A stretch of 64,000 nucleotides of DNA from VAZQ01 sp036557705 (GCA_036557705.1 DATBHB010000094.1:62001-126000), one strand, 5' to 3'; positions 25,429 through 34,296 are shown, numbered from the stretch's first letter. Notes: a model not told the origin generated them from the letters alone. Numbers and translations are program-made.

Positions 25429-25446
25429 GTGGAGTCTTTGGTTACC

Positions 25447-25630
25447 TTACTGCGTCGCAAACTTCGTAGGGTGGGCAAAGGCGCGTGGCAAACACTGGGC
25501 GCCAGCACCGCCCTCTCGCGCCTTTGCCCACGCGGTCGTGAGTCGCGGAAGCCGACAGCGTGGGCAAAATCGCGCCGGCCGCTACGCCGTGTGGCAACAC
25601 TCTTGCCCGCGATTTTGCCCACCCTACGAA
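25447..25630. repeat. Dispersed MITE-like repeat, copy B
   Basis: A 184-bp element. The left end is TTACTGCGTCG then CAAACTTCGTAGGGTGGGC, and the right end is GCCCACCCTACGAAA. The inner part has several GCG-rich half-palindromes, including AAATCGCG/CGCGATTT. The left end matches the outer arms of copy C, while the right arm has diverged and abuts the stop of the racemase-like gene (25638). Confidence 0.8.
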
Positions 25631-25637
25631 ACTCTTC

Positions 25638-26402
25638 TCAGCGGTTGGTGAAGTCCTCATAAGTCAATTTCGCGCGCGGATAGGTGAGTGCGCTCTGCGT
25701 CATGCCGAAACGCACGCACATTTCCGCGAAGCGGATCCCGATCGCCTTTGTATTGAGCACCTGTGCGCCGGTTGCCTTGGCGAGGTCGGCCGGATCGACC
25801 ACGTAGGGGATCAGGGCCCCGCCGAGCGGCAGGATGATTTCCGCTCTGGTCTCCTCGATCAAGGCGCGAATGAGCTTCGTCGTGATTTCGAATATCTCGT
25901 TCTTTCGCTGCGCGATGTCCTTGCCATAGACCCCGAGCGGGCGGATATCGCTGACGAAATTTTCCAGGCCGCAGCTGCGCAGAATGCGCCAAGTATAGGG
26001 CACGTGACCGGCAAGCGGTACTGTGATCCCGACGCGGTCGGCGAGCGTAAGCGCCGCATGCATTGACGTGCGCAATAGTCCGATCACCGGGATATCGACG
26101 GCGAGCCGGCCGCCGTCGACGCCGGGATCGAAGGTATTCGACGAGATCACAGCGTCATAGCCGTTCTGCGCCGCCCAGAAAATCTTGCGCACGATGGCCG
26201 GCGTTTCCATCATGTGATGCAGCCCGTTGAGCACGCTCTGCGCGCCGATCGTCTCATAGAGCTGCGCGCCCTCGTAGTCATCGGGAAAGACGACTTCCAC
26301 GCTGGTCCCCGGCGAGGCATAGCCGTTGAGCAACGCCTCGATCTTTTTGGTTTCGTAAGCCGCCGAGCGCTTCGGCGCCTGATTGAGAAAGCAAATGCGC
26401 AT
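25638..26402 (-). CDS. Asp/Glu racemase-superfamily (HyuE-like) protein without the catalytic Cys pair
   Basis: A 254-residue protein related to hydantoin racemase and other Asp/Glu racemases. The first active-site loop reads VISSNTFDPGVDGGR, where HyuE has Cys-containing IACFxDPG. The second reads ILPLGGALIPY, where HyuE has VLGCAGM. Both catalytic Cys are therefore absent. ATG at 26402 has a GGAGAG site. The neighbours are a TcuA-like flavoprotein and a solute-binding protein, as with the similar pair at 1.2-3.2 kb. It may be a decarboxylase or an isomerase using other residues. Confidence 0.8.
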   Translation of the reverse strand: MRICFLNQAPKRSAAYETKKIEALLNGYASPGTSVEVVFPDDYEGAQLYETIGAQSVLNGLHHMMETPAIVRKIFWAAQNGYDAVISSNTFDPGVDGGRLAVDIPVIGLLRTSMHAALTLADRVGITVPLAGHVPYTWRILRSCGLENFVSDIRPLGVYGKDIAQRKNEIFEITTKLIRALIEETRAEIILPLGGALIPYVVDPADLAKATGAQVLNTKAIGIRFAEMCVRFGMTQSALTYPRAKLTYEDFTNR

Positions 26403-26444
26403 ATCTGTTATTCTCTCTCCCTGACTTGTTCCTAACCTTGATCC

Positions 26445-26614
26445 GTCATCCTGAGGCGCGAGCATGCAACTCTGTTGTTGCATGCGAGCCTCGAAGGATG
26501 CGGGCACGTCCCCGGCCGCCATCCCTCGAGGCCCGCGCGCGTCCTTCGAGACGGCGCGCGCTTGAAAGGCGCGCGCCTCCTCAGGACGAGGGCGCGCGGG
26601 CGCGTCAGGATGAC
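26445..26614. repeat. Palindromic intergenic repeat, GTCATCCTGAGG family, long form
   Basis: About 170 bp. The left hairpin runs from GTCATCCTGAGGCGCGAGC through GCATGCAAC/GTTGCATGC to CCTCGAAGGATGC. The middle has CCTTCGAGACGGCGCGCGC and GGCGCGCGCCTCCTCAGGA. The right end is CGTCAGGATGACG. It fills the gap between the racemase-like gene and the binding protein. Confidence 0.75.
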
Positions 26615-26676
26615 GGAACAATGCTTAGAGGAATCGGAAAATGTTCTCATGGAGCTCCTGATATCTCCGGAGTTAT

Positions 26677-27732
26677 TCACCGGAAAATGTCATCGTAAAT
26701 TTTGGCCCAACGCTCGCTGTCGGCGTCCACCGTCTCCGGGCTGTAGATGACAGCGTTGAAGCCGCCCTGCTCGGGTTTCAACTCGGGGATCTTGGCGGGG
26801 ACGTCGAGTCGCATCGGCAGGTAGTCGGCCTCGCGAAAGATGTTCTGCCCGACGCGCGAGATCATGAAGTCGACAAACAGGCGCGCCGCATTGGGATGCG
26901 GCGCGCCACTGCTCACGCCTGCAACCTGCAAGGTTTCGGTTACCGCGTCGAGCGGCACCCATTTGACCGGCGCGCCTTGCGCCGCGCTGATGGCAGCATG
27001 GGTATTGTTCATTTCGAGCCCGACGGAATATTCCCCTGCGATCACGCGGTCGAGCACGGCGCGGATCGCGATTGGAAGCGGGACGATCTCCTGTTTGGCG
27101 AGTGAGCGGAAATAGCGCATGGCTTCGCTCTCGCCCATGTGCTGGATCGCCGTCGCGATGAAGCCCCAGGCGCCGGTCATGGACTTCGGATTCCAGACCA
27201 GCTTTCCCTTCCAGCGCGGATTGAGCAGATCGCGATAGCTGCGCGGCGCCAATGCCGGCGGGACGAGCTGCGTATTATAGGCGAGCGAGCGGATGCTCAG
27301 ATTGGTGGCGACCCAGCGCTTGTGCGGATCGGCGAGAGTCGGGGGCAAGCCTTTGGCGTTTGGGACCTCGAACTCTGCCGCATAGCCACCCTTGATGACA
27401 GGCCCCACTCCTTCGACCATCGACCAGACGTCGGACTGCACGCGTCCGGCGCGCGCCTCGTTGATCAAGCGCACGACCAGGCCTAATCCATCGGACCGCA
27501 CGAACTTTACGTCGATGCCGGGCACCTGCGCCTGGAACGCCTTGATCAAAGGACGCACGATCTGGTCGACGATGTGGGTCGTGTAGAGGAGGACCTGACC
27601 CTCCTTCTTGGCCGCCGCAAGCAATTCGGGATCGGGCCGGTATGCTTCCTGTGCACCAGCCGGCGCCACGAGCCATGCGATCACGAGAGCACCGAATGCC
27701 AGCACGCTGACAGGCGAGGGGCGGGGAGCCAT
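26677..27732 (-). CDS. Periplasmic solute-binding protein, Fe3+/ABC type (orphan)
   Basis: A 351-residue receptor with a signal peptide (LAFGALVIAWLVAPAGAQ). The mature start KKEGQVLLYTTHIVDQIVRP and the LSIRSLAYNTQLVPP hinge are of the same class as the protein at 1183. The ATG at 27732 has a GGAGGAAC site, so the frame from 27768 is not used. It has no permease or ATPase neighbours. It may capture the substrate of the downstream racemase-like, TcuA-like and PrpD-like proteins; that is inferred from gene order only. Confidence 0.85.
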   Translation of the reverse strand: MAPRPSPVSVLAFGALVIAWLVAPAGAQEAYRPDPELLAAAKKEGQVLLYTTHIVDQIVRPLIKAFQAQVPGIDVKFVRSDGLGLVVRLINEARAGRVQSDVWSMVEGVGPVIKGGYAAEFEVPNAKGLPPTLADPHKRWVATNLSIRSLAYNTQLVPPALAPRSYRDLLNPRWKGKLVWNPKSMTGAWGFIATAIQHMGESEAMRYFRSLAKQEIVPLPIAIRAVLDRVIAGEYSVGLEMNNTHAAISAAQGAPVKWVPLDAVTETLQVAGVSSGAPHPNAARLFVDFMISRVGQNIFREADYLPMRLDVPAKIPELKPEQGGFNAVIYSPETVDADSERWAKIYDDIFR

Positions 27733-28073
27733 TGTTCCTCCGGGAAGGGTAGCTGCACCAGGGCGCATGATAGCTTATTGATCGTCAAGACCAACCTTTT
27801 GGCGGTCCCGCATCTGCAGCACGGCTCCGCGTAGCTTCCGTGCGTCTGGCACCTCTTCCTTTGCAGGACGGGTCTAAAGCCCCTCCCGACAGTCGGAAGA
27901 CCTGCACCGTTCCGCCTTCTCATCCGCTGCATTGCACCAAAGTACAATACCGGTTGGACCCGCCGGTTCGTAGTATAGCGGATTGCAGCCGAGTGCAGCT
28001 GGCCAATCCATCCCTTGGCAAATCCTTGCAAGCAGATGTGGCGTCAGCCTTCACGTCAAGAGGACCGAACCTC
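27733..28073. other. Divergent intergenic region, no gene seen
   Basis: 341 bp between the binding protein and the SHOCT protein. A stretch ATTGCACCAA at 27931-27940 recurs in reverse orientation upstream of the SHOCT paralogue (35069-35078), so it may be a shared regulatory site. No ORF was found. Confidence 0.4.
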
Positions 28074-28457
28074 ATGTTGTACTTCGCAGAAGGTTTCACG
28101 TTCCGCAACTTCCTTGCCGACGTCTTCGCGATTTTCATGTTCGTCATATTGGTCTGGCTGCTCATCATGGTCTTCAGCGACCTGTTTCGCCGTCACGACG
28201 TGTCTGGCTGGGTCAAGGCGATTTGGGTAATCGGCCTGATTGTGTTTCCCTACCTGGGCGTATTGGCGTACCTGATCACTCAGGGAAAAGGCATGGCGGA
28301 GCGGAGCAGCCAGCAAGCTCAACACGCGCGTGAAGAGTTGCGGCGCGTAATCGGCTTCAGCATTGCGGACGAAGTTGAGAAGCTCGACCGCCTCAAGAAG
28401 TCGGGATCGATTACCGATGCCGAGTTCACCCAACTCCGCGCCAAATTGGTTGCGTAG
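28074..28457 (+). CDS. Small membrane protein with PLDc_N-like segments and a C-terminal SHOCT domain (copy 1)
   Basis: A 127-residue protein. Two membrane segments (DVFAIFMFVILVWLLIMVFSD and AIWVIGLIVFPYLGVLAYLI) flank an FRRHDVSGWVKA loop of the phospholipase D N-terminal nuclease-like (PLDc_N) type. The C-terminus is a SHOCT motif: EVEKLDRLKKSGSITDAEF, then TQLRAKLVA. The ATG at 28074 is preferred since the paralogue at 34992 begins at the same point with a clear ribosome site. SHOCT proteins are thought to oligomerise or bind membranes; no specific function is known. Confidence 0.8.
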   Translation: MLYFAEGFTFRNFLADVFAIFMFVILVWLLIMVFSDLFRRHDVSGWVKAIWVIGLIVFPYLGVLAYLITQGKGMAERSSQQAQHAREELRRVIGFSIADEVEKLDRLKKSGSITDAEFTQLRAKLVA

Positions 28458-28516
28458 GTACGGAATGCTGAAAAGCCCTCCAGAGTACTTCACCCCGAGC
28501 GATCAGGAGACCTGCG

Positions 28517-28762
28517 ATGTCGCATAATCTGAAATGTGCCCCTAGAACATCGGTATGGATTTTCGCTGCCGCGCTTCTGAGCGGCGCATTGCTCGCCAGC
28601 GCTCCAGCGGCCACTGCGCGAACATCCGTGTCGCCGGCTCGAGCGCAGGCAATCAGAATCTGCACTGCCCAAGCTCGATCGCAAGCTCCAGGCACTAAGC
28701 GGATGCGACGCCGCGAATTGCTCTACGCCTCTTGCATGCGCAGTAAGGGGCAGCGGCCATAG
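28517..28762 (+). CDS. Small secreted protein with one Cys pair, unknown function
   Basis: An 81-residue protein. The signal peptide has TSVWIFAAALLSGALLASA as its core. The mature part holds two Cys (RICTAQARSQ and LYASCMRSKG), a pattern common among short exported proteins of Bradyrhizobium relatives. AGGAGACCTGCG precedes the ATG, which supports real expression. It follows the SHOCT gene by 59 bp on the same strand and may be co-transcribed. Confidence 0.65.
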   Translation: MSHNLKCAPRTSVWIFAAALLSGALLASAPAATARTSVSPARAQAIRICTAQARSQAPGTKRMRRRELLYASCMRSKGQRP

Positions 28763-28987
28763 AGCCCCTTTTCGCCGGCCGGCAAGGCGCGGTGAAAAGA
28801 TCATAGGAACGCCTGCGACGTAAAGAGCGTTGTGGCAACGCTTGAGCCGCATTTCGCGTATCGAGACCTAGGCTTTCGCCCCTTCCGCGATCAGGGACAG
28901 ACGCTCGTCCCCGCCAGGGGCTAATACCACTCGAATCCACGGGCTCGATAATTTTGGAATGGCAGCATCACAAAACAGGAGAGAACG

Positions 28988-30601
28988 ATGGAACGGAAAA
29001 TGATCGAACGCCGGACCGTTCTCAAAGGCGGAGCGGCTGCCGTCAGCATGCTGGGCGGCGGTGCGTCTGCAGTGGTGGCCGGCGTTGAGCAGGCTTCTGC
29101 CCAGTCAGCCCAGTCGCCACTTCCCGATCAAATTCTAGCGGCCGTCAGGCGCTTCCGGGAAACTATTCCGGCTAACTTCGATCGAGAGTACGTCGAAAAG
29201 GCCATCATACCATTTTTTCTGACGAGTCTTTACGAGGGCGAGCGGCCTCTGCTGCCGACGATTGACGTCAATTTCAGCAAGGAAAACGCACTGCCTTACG
29301 ATCTTTGGGGTCTCATTACCCGCTACTGGCGGCCGACCCCGGAAGCGGGCGTGACGGTATTTTTGCAGGGTCTCGAGAAGCGCGGTCCCAACAATCTTCG
29401 CAAGAGGATTTACTTCTCAGCGGTAACGCCTGATCTTTACAAACCGATGTATGGCCCAAAGGTGGTCGCTTTCTTCGACAAGCTCATGGACCAGAAATTC
29501 GCCAACAAGCCGTTCATGCGGCATTATCTCGATTACTATTTCGACCTCTATTGGGACCTTCATCTCGGGGTGACCGGAGAAGCCATTCCGTTCGAAGTGC
29601 GGCAGATCGGCGAGGCGTTCAACACGGTTCTTGCATACAGGAATCCGCTGCTGCCGATCACGTACGATAACTACATGATGGTTCGTGAACGTCTCGACTT
29701 CCTTAAATCGTGGATCGATGATCGGCTCGCCGACATCGAGAACCGAAAAACTACGGATCCTGAAAGGACGATAGCCTGGTATTGGCTCAAGAATGCGGGA
29801 GACGGCAGCCACTTTGCCAAAAAGGATGTCGTGTTCGAGTGTTTCCACAACTTCGTGGCGCTGAGCCAATGGGGCAACTCGATCTTCGGCATCATGTCGC
29901 GCCTCTCGGAGGACGGCGGCGATCCGGCTGTGCGGGCCTCGTTTCAGAAGACGATGAGCGGAAATTTTGACGACGCCGGTGACGCGCCTTTTTCGCCGTT
30001 GGAATTGTTGGTTATGGAATTATTCCGAGTGATTTCACCAAACGGCGGAAGCATTTCCGCTATCCGCGATGCCAGGTCGAGCGCCCGTGGCGCATCTCCG
30101 CAGCAGATGTTTGGTTTTCCCATGGAACGCCACAGCTACATCAGCACGCCGCATACCAGTACCAGCCTGGATCCGGTCCACTGGAAGAACCCGAACGCCT
30201 TCGAGCCACAGAGGTACCTTGGCGTTCCTACCAGCGCCCAGATTACTGAAACCAAATGCCAGCAGATCGGCCTTGCACAATGCCCATTCGAGATCACGAA
30301 TTTCGCAGTCAAGGATGGACGCAAGGCAAACATCACGAATAGCGGCTTCGGGACCGTGTTCGGTGTTGTCGATGGGAAGAGCCTCCCGGTTTGCGACTAT
30401 GCCGGCTTTGCCCCATTCGGGTTTGGGTACAGGCGGTGTCCCGGCGAGCAGCTGACGATCCACGTGTTCGAGGATTTCCTTCGCAAGGTCTGGCGCGACA
30501 AGATCGTCTTCCGCAGGCTCAATCTGCCGAATCCGGGCCAGGTACCAGTCGGGCCGAACGCCGTGATTGAGGACGATTTAGGCTTCAGCAGATCGACGTA
30601 G
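28988..30601 (+). CDS. Tat-exported cytochrome P450-like heme protein
   Basis: A 537-residue protein. A twin-arginine signal (ERRTVLKGGAAAVSMLGGG, residues 7-25) should send it folded to the periplasm. The body has P450 hallmarks: ExxR as ELFR (344-347), the meander-like DPVHWKNPNAFEPQRYLG (395-412), and the heme loop FAPFGFGYRRCPGEQ with Cys484 as ligand. The I-helix does not show the usual AGxDT. The stretch between the meander and the heme loop is about 65 residues, much longer than in ordinary P450s, and has extra Cys at 424, 432 and 469. No ferredoxin or reductase gene lies nearby. A peroxide-using (peroxygenase-like) enzyme is one possibility. ATG has an AGGAGAG site. Confidence 0.82.
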   Translation: MERKMIERRTVLKGGAAAVSMLGGGASAVVAGVEQASAQSAQSPLPDQILAAVRRFRETIPANFDREYVEKAIIPFFLTSLYEGERPLLPTIDVNFSKENALPYDLWGLITRYWRPTPEAGVTVFLQGLEKRGPNNLRKRIYFSAVTPDLYKPMYGPKVVAFFDKLMDQKFANKPFMRHYLDYYFDLYWDLHLGVTGEAIPFEVRQIGEAFNTVLAYRNPLLPITYDNYMMVRERLDFLKSWIDDRLADIENRKTTDPERTIAWYWLKNAGDGSHFAKKDVVFECFHNFVALSQWGNSIFGIMSRLSEDGGDPAVRASFQKTMSGNFDDAGDAPFSPLELLVMELFRVISPNGGSISAIRDARSSARGASPQQMFGFPMERHSYISTPHTSTSLDPVHWKNPNAFEPQRYLGVPTSAQITETKCQQIGLAQCPFEITNFAVKDGRKANITNSGFGTVFGVVDGKSLPVCDYAGFAPFGFGYRRCPGEQLTIHVFEDFLRKVWRDKIVFRRLNLPNPGQVPVGPNAVIEDDLGFSRST

Positions 30602-30906
30602 TATCCGCGGACTGCTACGCGATCCCGATGGCCTTTACGTCTCCCGGACGTATGGGTTGGAAAGCCTGGTGTGGTGATTCGACGCGGATTGCAGCTCGAT
30701 CAAGGTGTAGCCCGATCAAGGTAAAGAGACGCTGCGCTTCGGGAAACTGACGCGTTCGGTCGGGCCTATTGCAGGTTCCCGATTCGTGAGCATCCCAGTC
30801 CTATTGACGCAAGTTACGGTCTGAGTGACAGTTCCGGGCGCTGCGGGAGCCAAAGCTCGATTTGGGCGTTGCCGGCAGCTCACTCTTGGATTTGAGAATT
30901 GGATTG
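30602..30906. other. Intergenic region, no gene seen
   Basis: 305 bp between the P450-like gene and the DUF4105 gene. It presumably contains the P450 transcription end and the promoter of the next gene. I see no RNA gene or ORF with a good ribosome site. Confidence 0.45.
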
Positions 30907-31971
30907 ATGTCGCCGTCAGCTTTCAATGCCTGTGCCGACGAGGCCAAGAAACCATTGAGCGTACGGCGCAGCTTCCTCTCTAGATTTGTTGGCTGGCTTG
31001 GCACCGGAGTTTGGTCTTTATTGCGTTTTCTGCTCATCGCCTGGGGCACCCTGGCCATCTACTATTCGAATCTGCCGTGGGCCTCGCTGCGATTGGCGTT
31101 AGCCACTGCATTTGCAGCATTCGCCGTCTGGGCCTGCTGGGTAACGGCTCGGCGGGGCATGTCCTCAGTTTTTTTCATAGTGTTTGCGGGCGTGGTTGCC
31201 TGGTGGATTTCCATCACGCCCTCGCATGATCGGCCTTGGCGGCCGGAAGTCGCCGTGATGCCGCGGGCGATCATCGACGGCGACCGCGTGCGCATCACCG
31301 GCGTGCGCAATTTCGACTACCGCAGCGTGGATGACTTCACGGTCCGCTACGACGAGCGCGAGGTGCAACTGTCGCATCTGACCGCGATCGATTTCTACGT
31401 TTCCTACTGGACCGAGGGCCCCGTCGGGCATACGTTCCTGAGCTTTATTTTCGATAATGCCCCACCGCTGAGCATCTCCATCGAGACGCGGCCGGAGGTG
31501 GGCGAGGGCTTCAACCCTCTCGCTTCTCTGTTCAAACAATTCGAGCTGATCTACGTGGTCGGCGACGAGCACGATATCGTGCGCGTACGCACCAACTTCC
31601 GCAAGGAGTCGGTTTACCTTTATCGCCTCGCCTCCCCACCAGACAAGGAGCGCCGGCTGTTCCTGGTCTATATGGAGCGGATCAACGAACTCGCCGATCG
31701 GCCGGAATTCTATCATTTGCTGAGCAACAGCTGTACGATCAATATCATTCGTTACCTGAACGCTGCCGGCCGCCACGGTCCGCTCAATATCCGGCATATC
31801 TTCAATGGCCTGGTCGATAACTACCTTTACTACGCGGACTGGCTGAACACGACGCTCCCGTTCGCGGAGATGCGGCGGCGCTCCCTGATCAACGAGGCTG
31901 CGCAGGCGGCCGACGACGCACCGGATTTTTCGCAGCGCATCCGCGCATCCCTGCCGACGATCCCTCGCTGA
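30907..31971 (+). CDS. DUF4105 membrane-anchored periplasmic protein
   Basis: A 354-residue protein. An N-terminal region with two to three membrane segments (SLLRFLLIAWGTLAIYYSNL, ATAFAAFAVWACW and FFIVFAGVVAWWISI) is followed by a soluble DUF4105-type domain. In that domain VGHTFLSFIF and the YHLLSNSCTINIIRYLN stretch hold the conserved His and Cys of the family (Lnb-type N-terminal domain), which suggests a peptidase-like fold. A TTG at 30862 is an alternative start. It is monocistronic, and its exact role is unknown. Confidence 0.75.
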   Translation: MSPSAFNACADEAKKPLSVRRSFLSRFVGWLGTGVWSLLRFLLIAWGTLAIYYSNLPWASLRLALATAFAAFAVWACWVTARRGMSSVFFIVFAGVVAWWISITPSHDRPWRPEVAVMPRAIIDGDRVRITGVRNFDYRSVDDFTVRYDEREVQLSHLTAIDFYVSYWTEGPVGHTFLSFIFDNAPPLSISIETRPEVGEGFNPLASLFKQFELIYVVGDEHDIVRVRTNFRKESVYLYRLASPPDKERRLFLVYMERINELADRPEFYHLLSNSCTINIIRYLNAAGRHGPLNIRHIFNGLVDNYLYYADWLNTTLPFAEMRRRSLINEAAQAADDAPDFSQRIRASLPTIPR

Positions 31972-32015
31972 CCGTCGTCACTCGGGGTCAACGGCTCGCC
32001 GGATTTCATTGGTAC

Positions 32016-32729
32016 TCATTCGGTCTGTGGCGCTTCGAGGTACATTCCCGTTTCGGGCTCGATCCAGACCAGGTGGTCCACTACTTCCTTCACGCCGGGA
32101 ACGTTCTCCGCCAGAATTCGCAGGGCTTGGCGCTGTCTTTCGTCGCTCAGCACGCCCGACAGCTGAACAACCCCTTTACGTACCGTAACGTCGATCCTGG
32201 CAATGGGCGCCCAGGTCTGACGCTTCAAATCGGCAAGTATGTTCTCGCGTATCTCGGTATCTGCGGCGGATGACGGCGCAATTTCGGCGGCGACGCCGGC
32301 CAAAGCGTGAAGCAGGTTGGCGCGTGTGACGATGCCGACGACCTTCCCTTCCGCACAGACGGGGACACGCTTGACGCGGTGACGTTCCATGATGCGCACG
32401 ATGTCCTCCAATGAGGTGTCTACCTTCACCGCGTGTACGTTACGCGTCATGACGTCGCTGACGGTACGGCCGCTGGCACGAACGTACTCATCGGCAAGCC
32501 GGCCTGGTCCGATGAGAAACTCGATCCATCTCTGTCGCCGGCGCTGTGTGCCGATCTCGGCTCGGCGCAAGAAGTCACCCTCGGTGACGATGCCGACAAG
32601 CTTTCCCGACTTGTCGAGCACCGGCAGGCCGCTGATCTTGTTGTCCAACATGAGCCGGGCGGCAACTGAGATCGGCGCATCGGAAGCTACCGAAAGGACG
32701 TCGGATGTCATAACGTCCTTGGCCTGCAT
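32016..32729 (-). CDS. CBS-domain pair with C-terminal BON domain
   Basis: A 237-residue cytoplasmic protein. CBS1 has VMTSDVLSVASDAPISVAA and GIVTEGDFLRR (residues 6-55). CBS2 has VMTRNVHAVKVDTSLEDIV and GIVTRANLLHAL (about 92-145). A BON domain follows (VRKGVVQLSGVLSDERQRQA, with VPGVKEVVDHL at the end). CBS pairs bind adenosine nucleotides, and BON domains bind phospholipid or act as interaction modules. This architecture is common in rhizobia as a stress protein, with no defined target. Confidence 0.88.
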   Translation of the reverse strand: MQAKDVMTSDVLSVASDAPISVAARLMLDNKISGLPVLDKSGKLVGIVTEGDFLRRAEIGTQRRRQRWIEFLIGPGRLADEYVRASGRTVSDVMTRNVHAVKVDTSLEDIVRIMERHRVKRVPVCAEGKVVGIVTRANLLHALAGVAAEIAPSSAADTEIRENILADLKRQTWAPIARIDVTVRKGVVQLSGVLSDERQRQALRILAENVPGVKEVVDHLVWIEPETGMYLEAPQTE

Positions 32730-32769
32730 GGCATGGCTCCTTCAGAATTAACCGCCTGGGGATCGACCC

Positions 32770-32795
32770 ATGCCGTAAGAACGCGATTACGGCAT
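32770..32795. repeat. Perfect inverted repeat upstream of the CBS-BON gene
   Basis: ATGCCGTAA, an 8-base spacer, then TTACGGCAT. It lies 41 bp upstream of the CBS-BON start codon on the minus strand. It could be an operator or a leader hairpin. Confidence 0.45.
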
Positions 32796-33061
32796 CAGAG
32801 CCCGTGCAGAAATCCCTGCCGGCATCCAGATCACTCCTGGATCCGTGAAGCGCATTGCGTCGACGCTGCTCGCTTCGCTGCTACGTTAGGATTACGCATC
32901 GAGTCGACCACTTATTGAAAATTCAGTTGCCGGCCGGCCAGTATGCTCCGTACCGACATAGCGGTAAAGCAAAATCGGTCCGCAGCCCGCAACTGATGCA
33001 GCTGGAACAGGCGTGTCGCGCCCTGTGTTGGCCAGCAACGTGTCGAAGCCGGAGAAAGAAC

Positions 33062-33178
33062 ATGAGACGAGTTCTTTTGATGCTCGGCCTTGCGGGGACT
33101 TGCGTCTCTGGCCTTCTTGCGACCGGGGCGTCGGCCGCGATACCGGATGGGCCGCTGGGCACGCGCAATTGGCGGTAG
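33062..33178 (+). CDS. Very short secreted peptide
   Basis: A 38-residue ORF with a convincing signal peptide (VLLMLGLAGTCVSGLLATGASA) that leaves a mature peptide of about 13 residues, ending GPLGTRNWR. GGAGAAAG precedes the ATG at a proper distance. It could be a real peptide or the N-terminal remnant of a longer gene, since nothing in frame continues beyond the stop. No homologue is known to me. Confidence 0.4.
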   Translation: MRRVLLMLGLAGTCVSGLLATGASAAIPDGPLGTRNWR

Positions 33179-33348
33179 CGAGATGGACGTAAGCGGTAGA
33201 TTCGTCGCCGGCTGTGGAATGCCTCCGCGTCGGTGTGGGCTTTCGGCTCGACGAAAACCGCACCGTTCGATCCGAACTTTTTCAGGGCCACGGTTTCCGT
33301 TCGGCTTCGATTGCGCTACGCTCGTCACCTAAACTGGGATCCCAAGCA

Positions 33349-33606
33349 ATGCGACGGCGCCATCATCATGTACGAGCTATGTTGGCATTGGCAATAACGA
33401 CAGCTACAGTCGCGGTTGCGGAAGGCGCTGACAATTATAATTGTGGCGCGAGCACGTGCATATGTACTGGCAGCATCGGGTGTCAGGATATGCGGAACTC
33501 CGTCGTGTGTGGGGGTAAGGTGGCGTGCCATACCAGCTCGACGCATCAGCTCATCTGTACGTGTCGCCGCCGCGAGTTGAGGAATAGGCACACCCAAGCA
33601 CGCTAA
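33349..33606 (+). CDS. Small secreted Cys-rich protein
   Basis: An 85-residue protein. The N-terminal signal has a charged MRRRHHHVR start and an LALAITTATVAVAEGA core. The mature part carries eight Cys in 39 residues, beginning NCGASTCICTG and ending ICTCRRRELR, which suggests several disulfides. The ATG at 33349 is chosen because it begins the signal peptide. Function unknown: an enzyme inhibitor, a toxin-like peptide or a metal binder are possible. It follows the short peptide at 33062 on the same strand. Confidence 0.5.
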   Translation: MRRRHHHVRAMLALAITTATVAVAEGADNYNCGASTCICTGSIGCQDMRNSVVCGGKVACHTSSTHQLICTCRRRELRNRHTQAR

Positions 33607-33670
33607 TTTACCGGGCGCTCCTGCGCCACCCCGGAGATTGCAAGATCAATTGTGGATCGGAGTTGGCGTC

Positions 33671-34237
33671 ATGACAGTTGAGCCCGAACTGACAAAGGGC
33701 GCAGATGATCCACCTCGCAAATCCCGCAAGCTGTCCTTTCTGCGCGGAAAGCTGGCCTACATCGCCGTACTGGGGCTCGCAGTTGCGGGCGTGGCCTACA
33801 CAAACGTTTCTCAAAGGCCTCTGGTCGGCTATTGGGAGTTCCTGGCCCTGGCGACGGGGGTTCTCTGTGTCGTTTCGGAATGGGAAAACGCCGGCGACAG
33901 GGATGCTCGACTTCGGCTGATGTGGACCCAGGCGCTCCATTGGGCGGCTATTCTGGTCACGATGAACATCGTGCTGATGTCTGCGGTTCAGAACATGCTG
34001 CCCGCGCCGGCGATGAGCCTCGTCCTTCTGACGTTGCTCGCACTCGGTACGTTTCTCGCCGGCGTCAATTTCTTGTCTCTACAGATTTGCTTCCTGGGCC
34101 TTGCGATGGCTCTAGCGGTACCGGGGATCGCATGGCTCAAACAATCCGCACTATTTTTCGTGCTCGCTGCAGTGTTCCTAATCGGACTTGGCGTGGCATT
34201 CTGGCCCCGGCAGACCGGCAGGCGCTTTGCAAAGTAA
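33671..34237 (+). CDS. Integral membrane protein, unknown function
   Basis: A 188-residue protein. A charged N-terminus (PRKSRKLSFLRGK) precedes about five hydrophobic segments (LAYIAVLGLAVAGVAYT, FLALATGVLCVVS, WAAILVTMNIVLMS, MSLVLLTLLALGTFLAG, and a pair at the end). No known domain is recognisable to me. The ATG at 33671 is taken rather than 33638 because the extra residues add nothing to the membrane topology. Confidence 0.6.
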   Translation: MTVEPELTKGADDPPRKSRKLSFLRGKLAYIAVLGLAVAGVAYTNVSQRPLVGYWEFLALATGVLCVVSEWENAGDRDARLRLMWTQALHWAAILVTMNIVLMSAVQNMLPAPAMSLVLLTLLALGTFLAGVNFLSLQICFLGLAMALAVPGIAWLKQSALFFVLAAVFLIGLGVAFWPRQTGRRFAK

Positions 34238-34296
34238 AGAAACGCTTTATTTGAACGGAACGAAGAAGCATCACCCGCCCGAATGGTCGGATAGTC

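Noticed and set aside
30801..31058. An 85-codon minus-strand frame overlapping the start of the DUF4105 gene.
   Set aside because: Overlaps a better-supported gene and has no domain or ribosome site.
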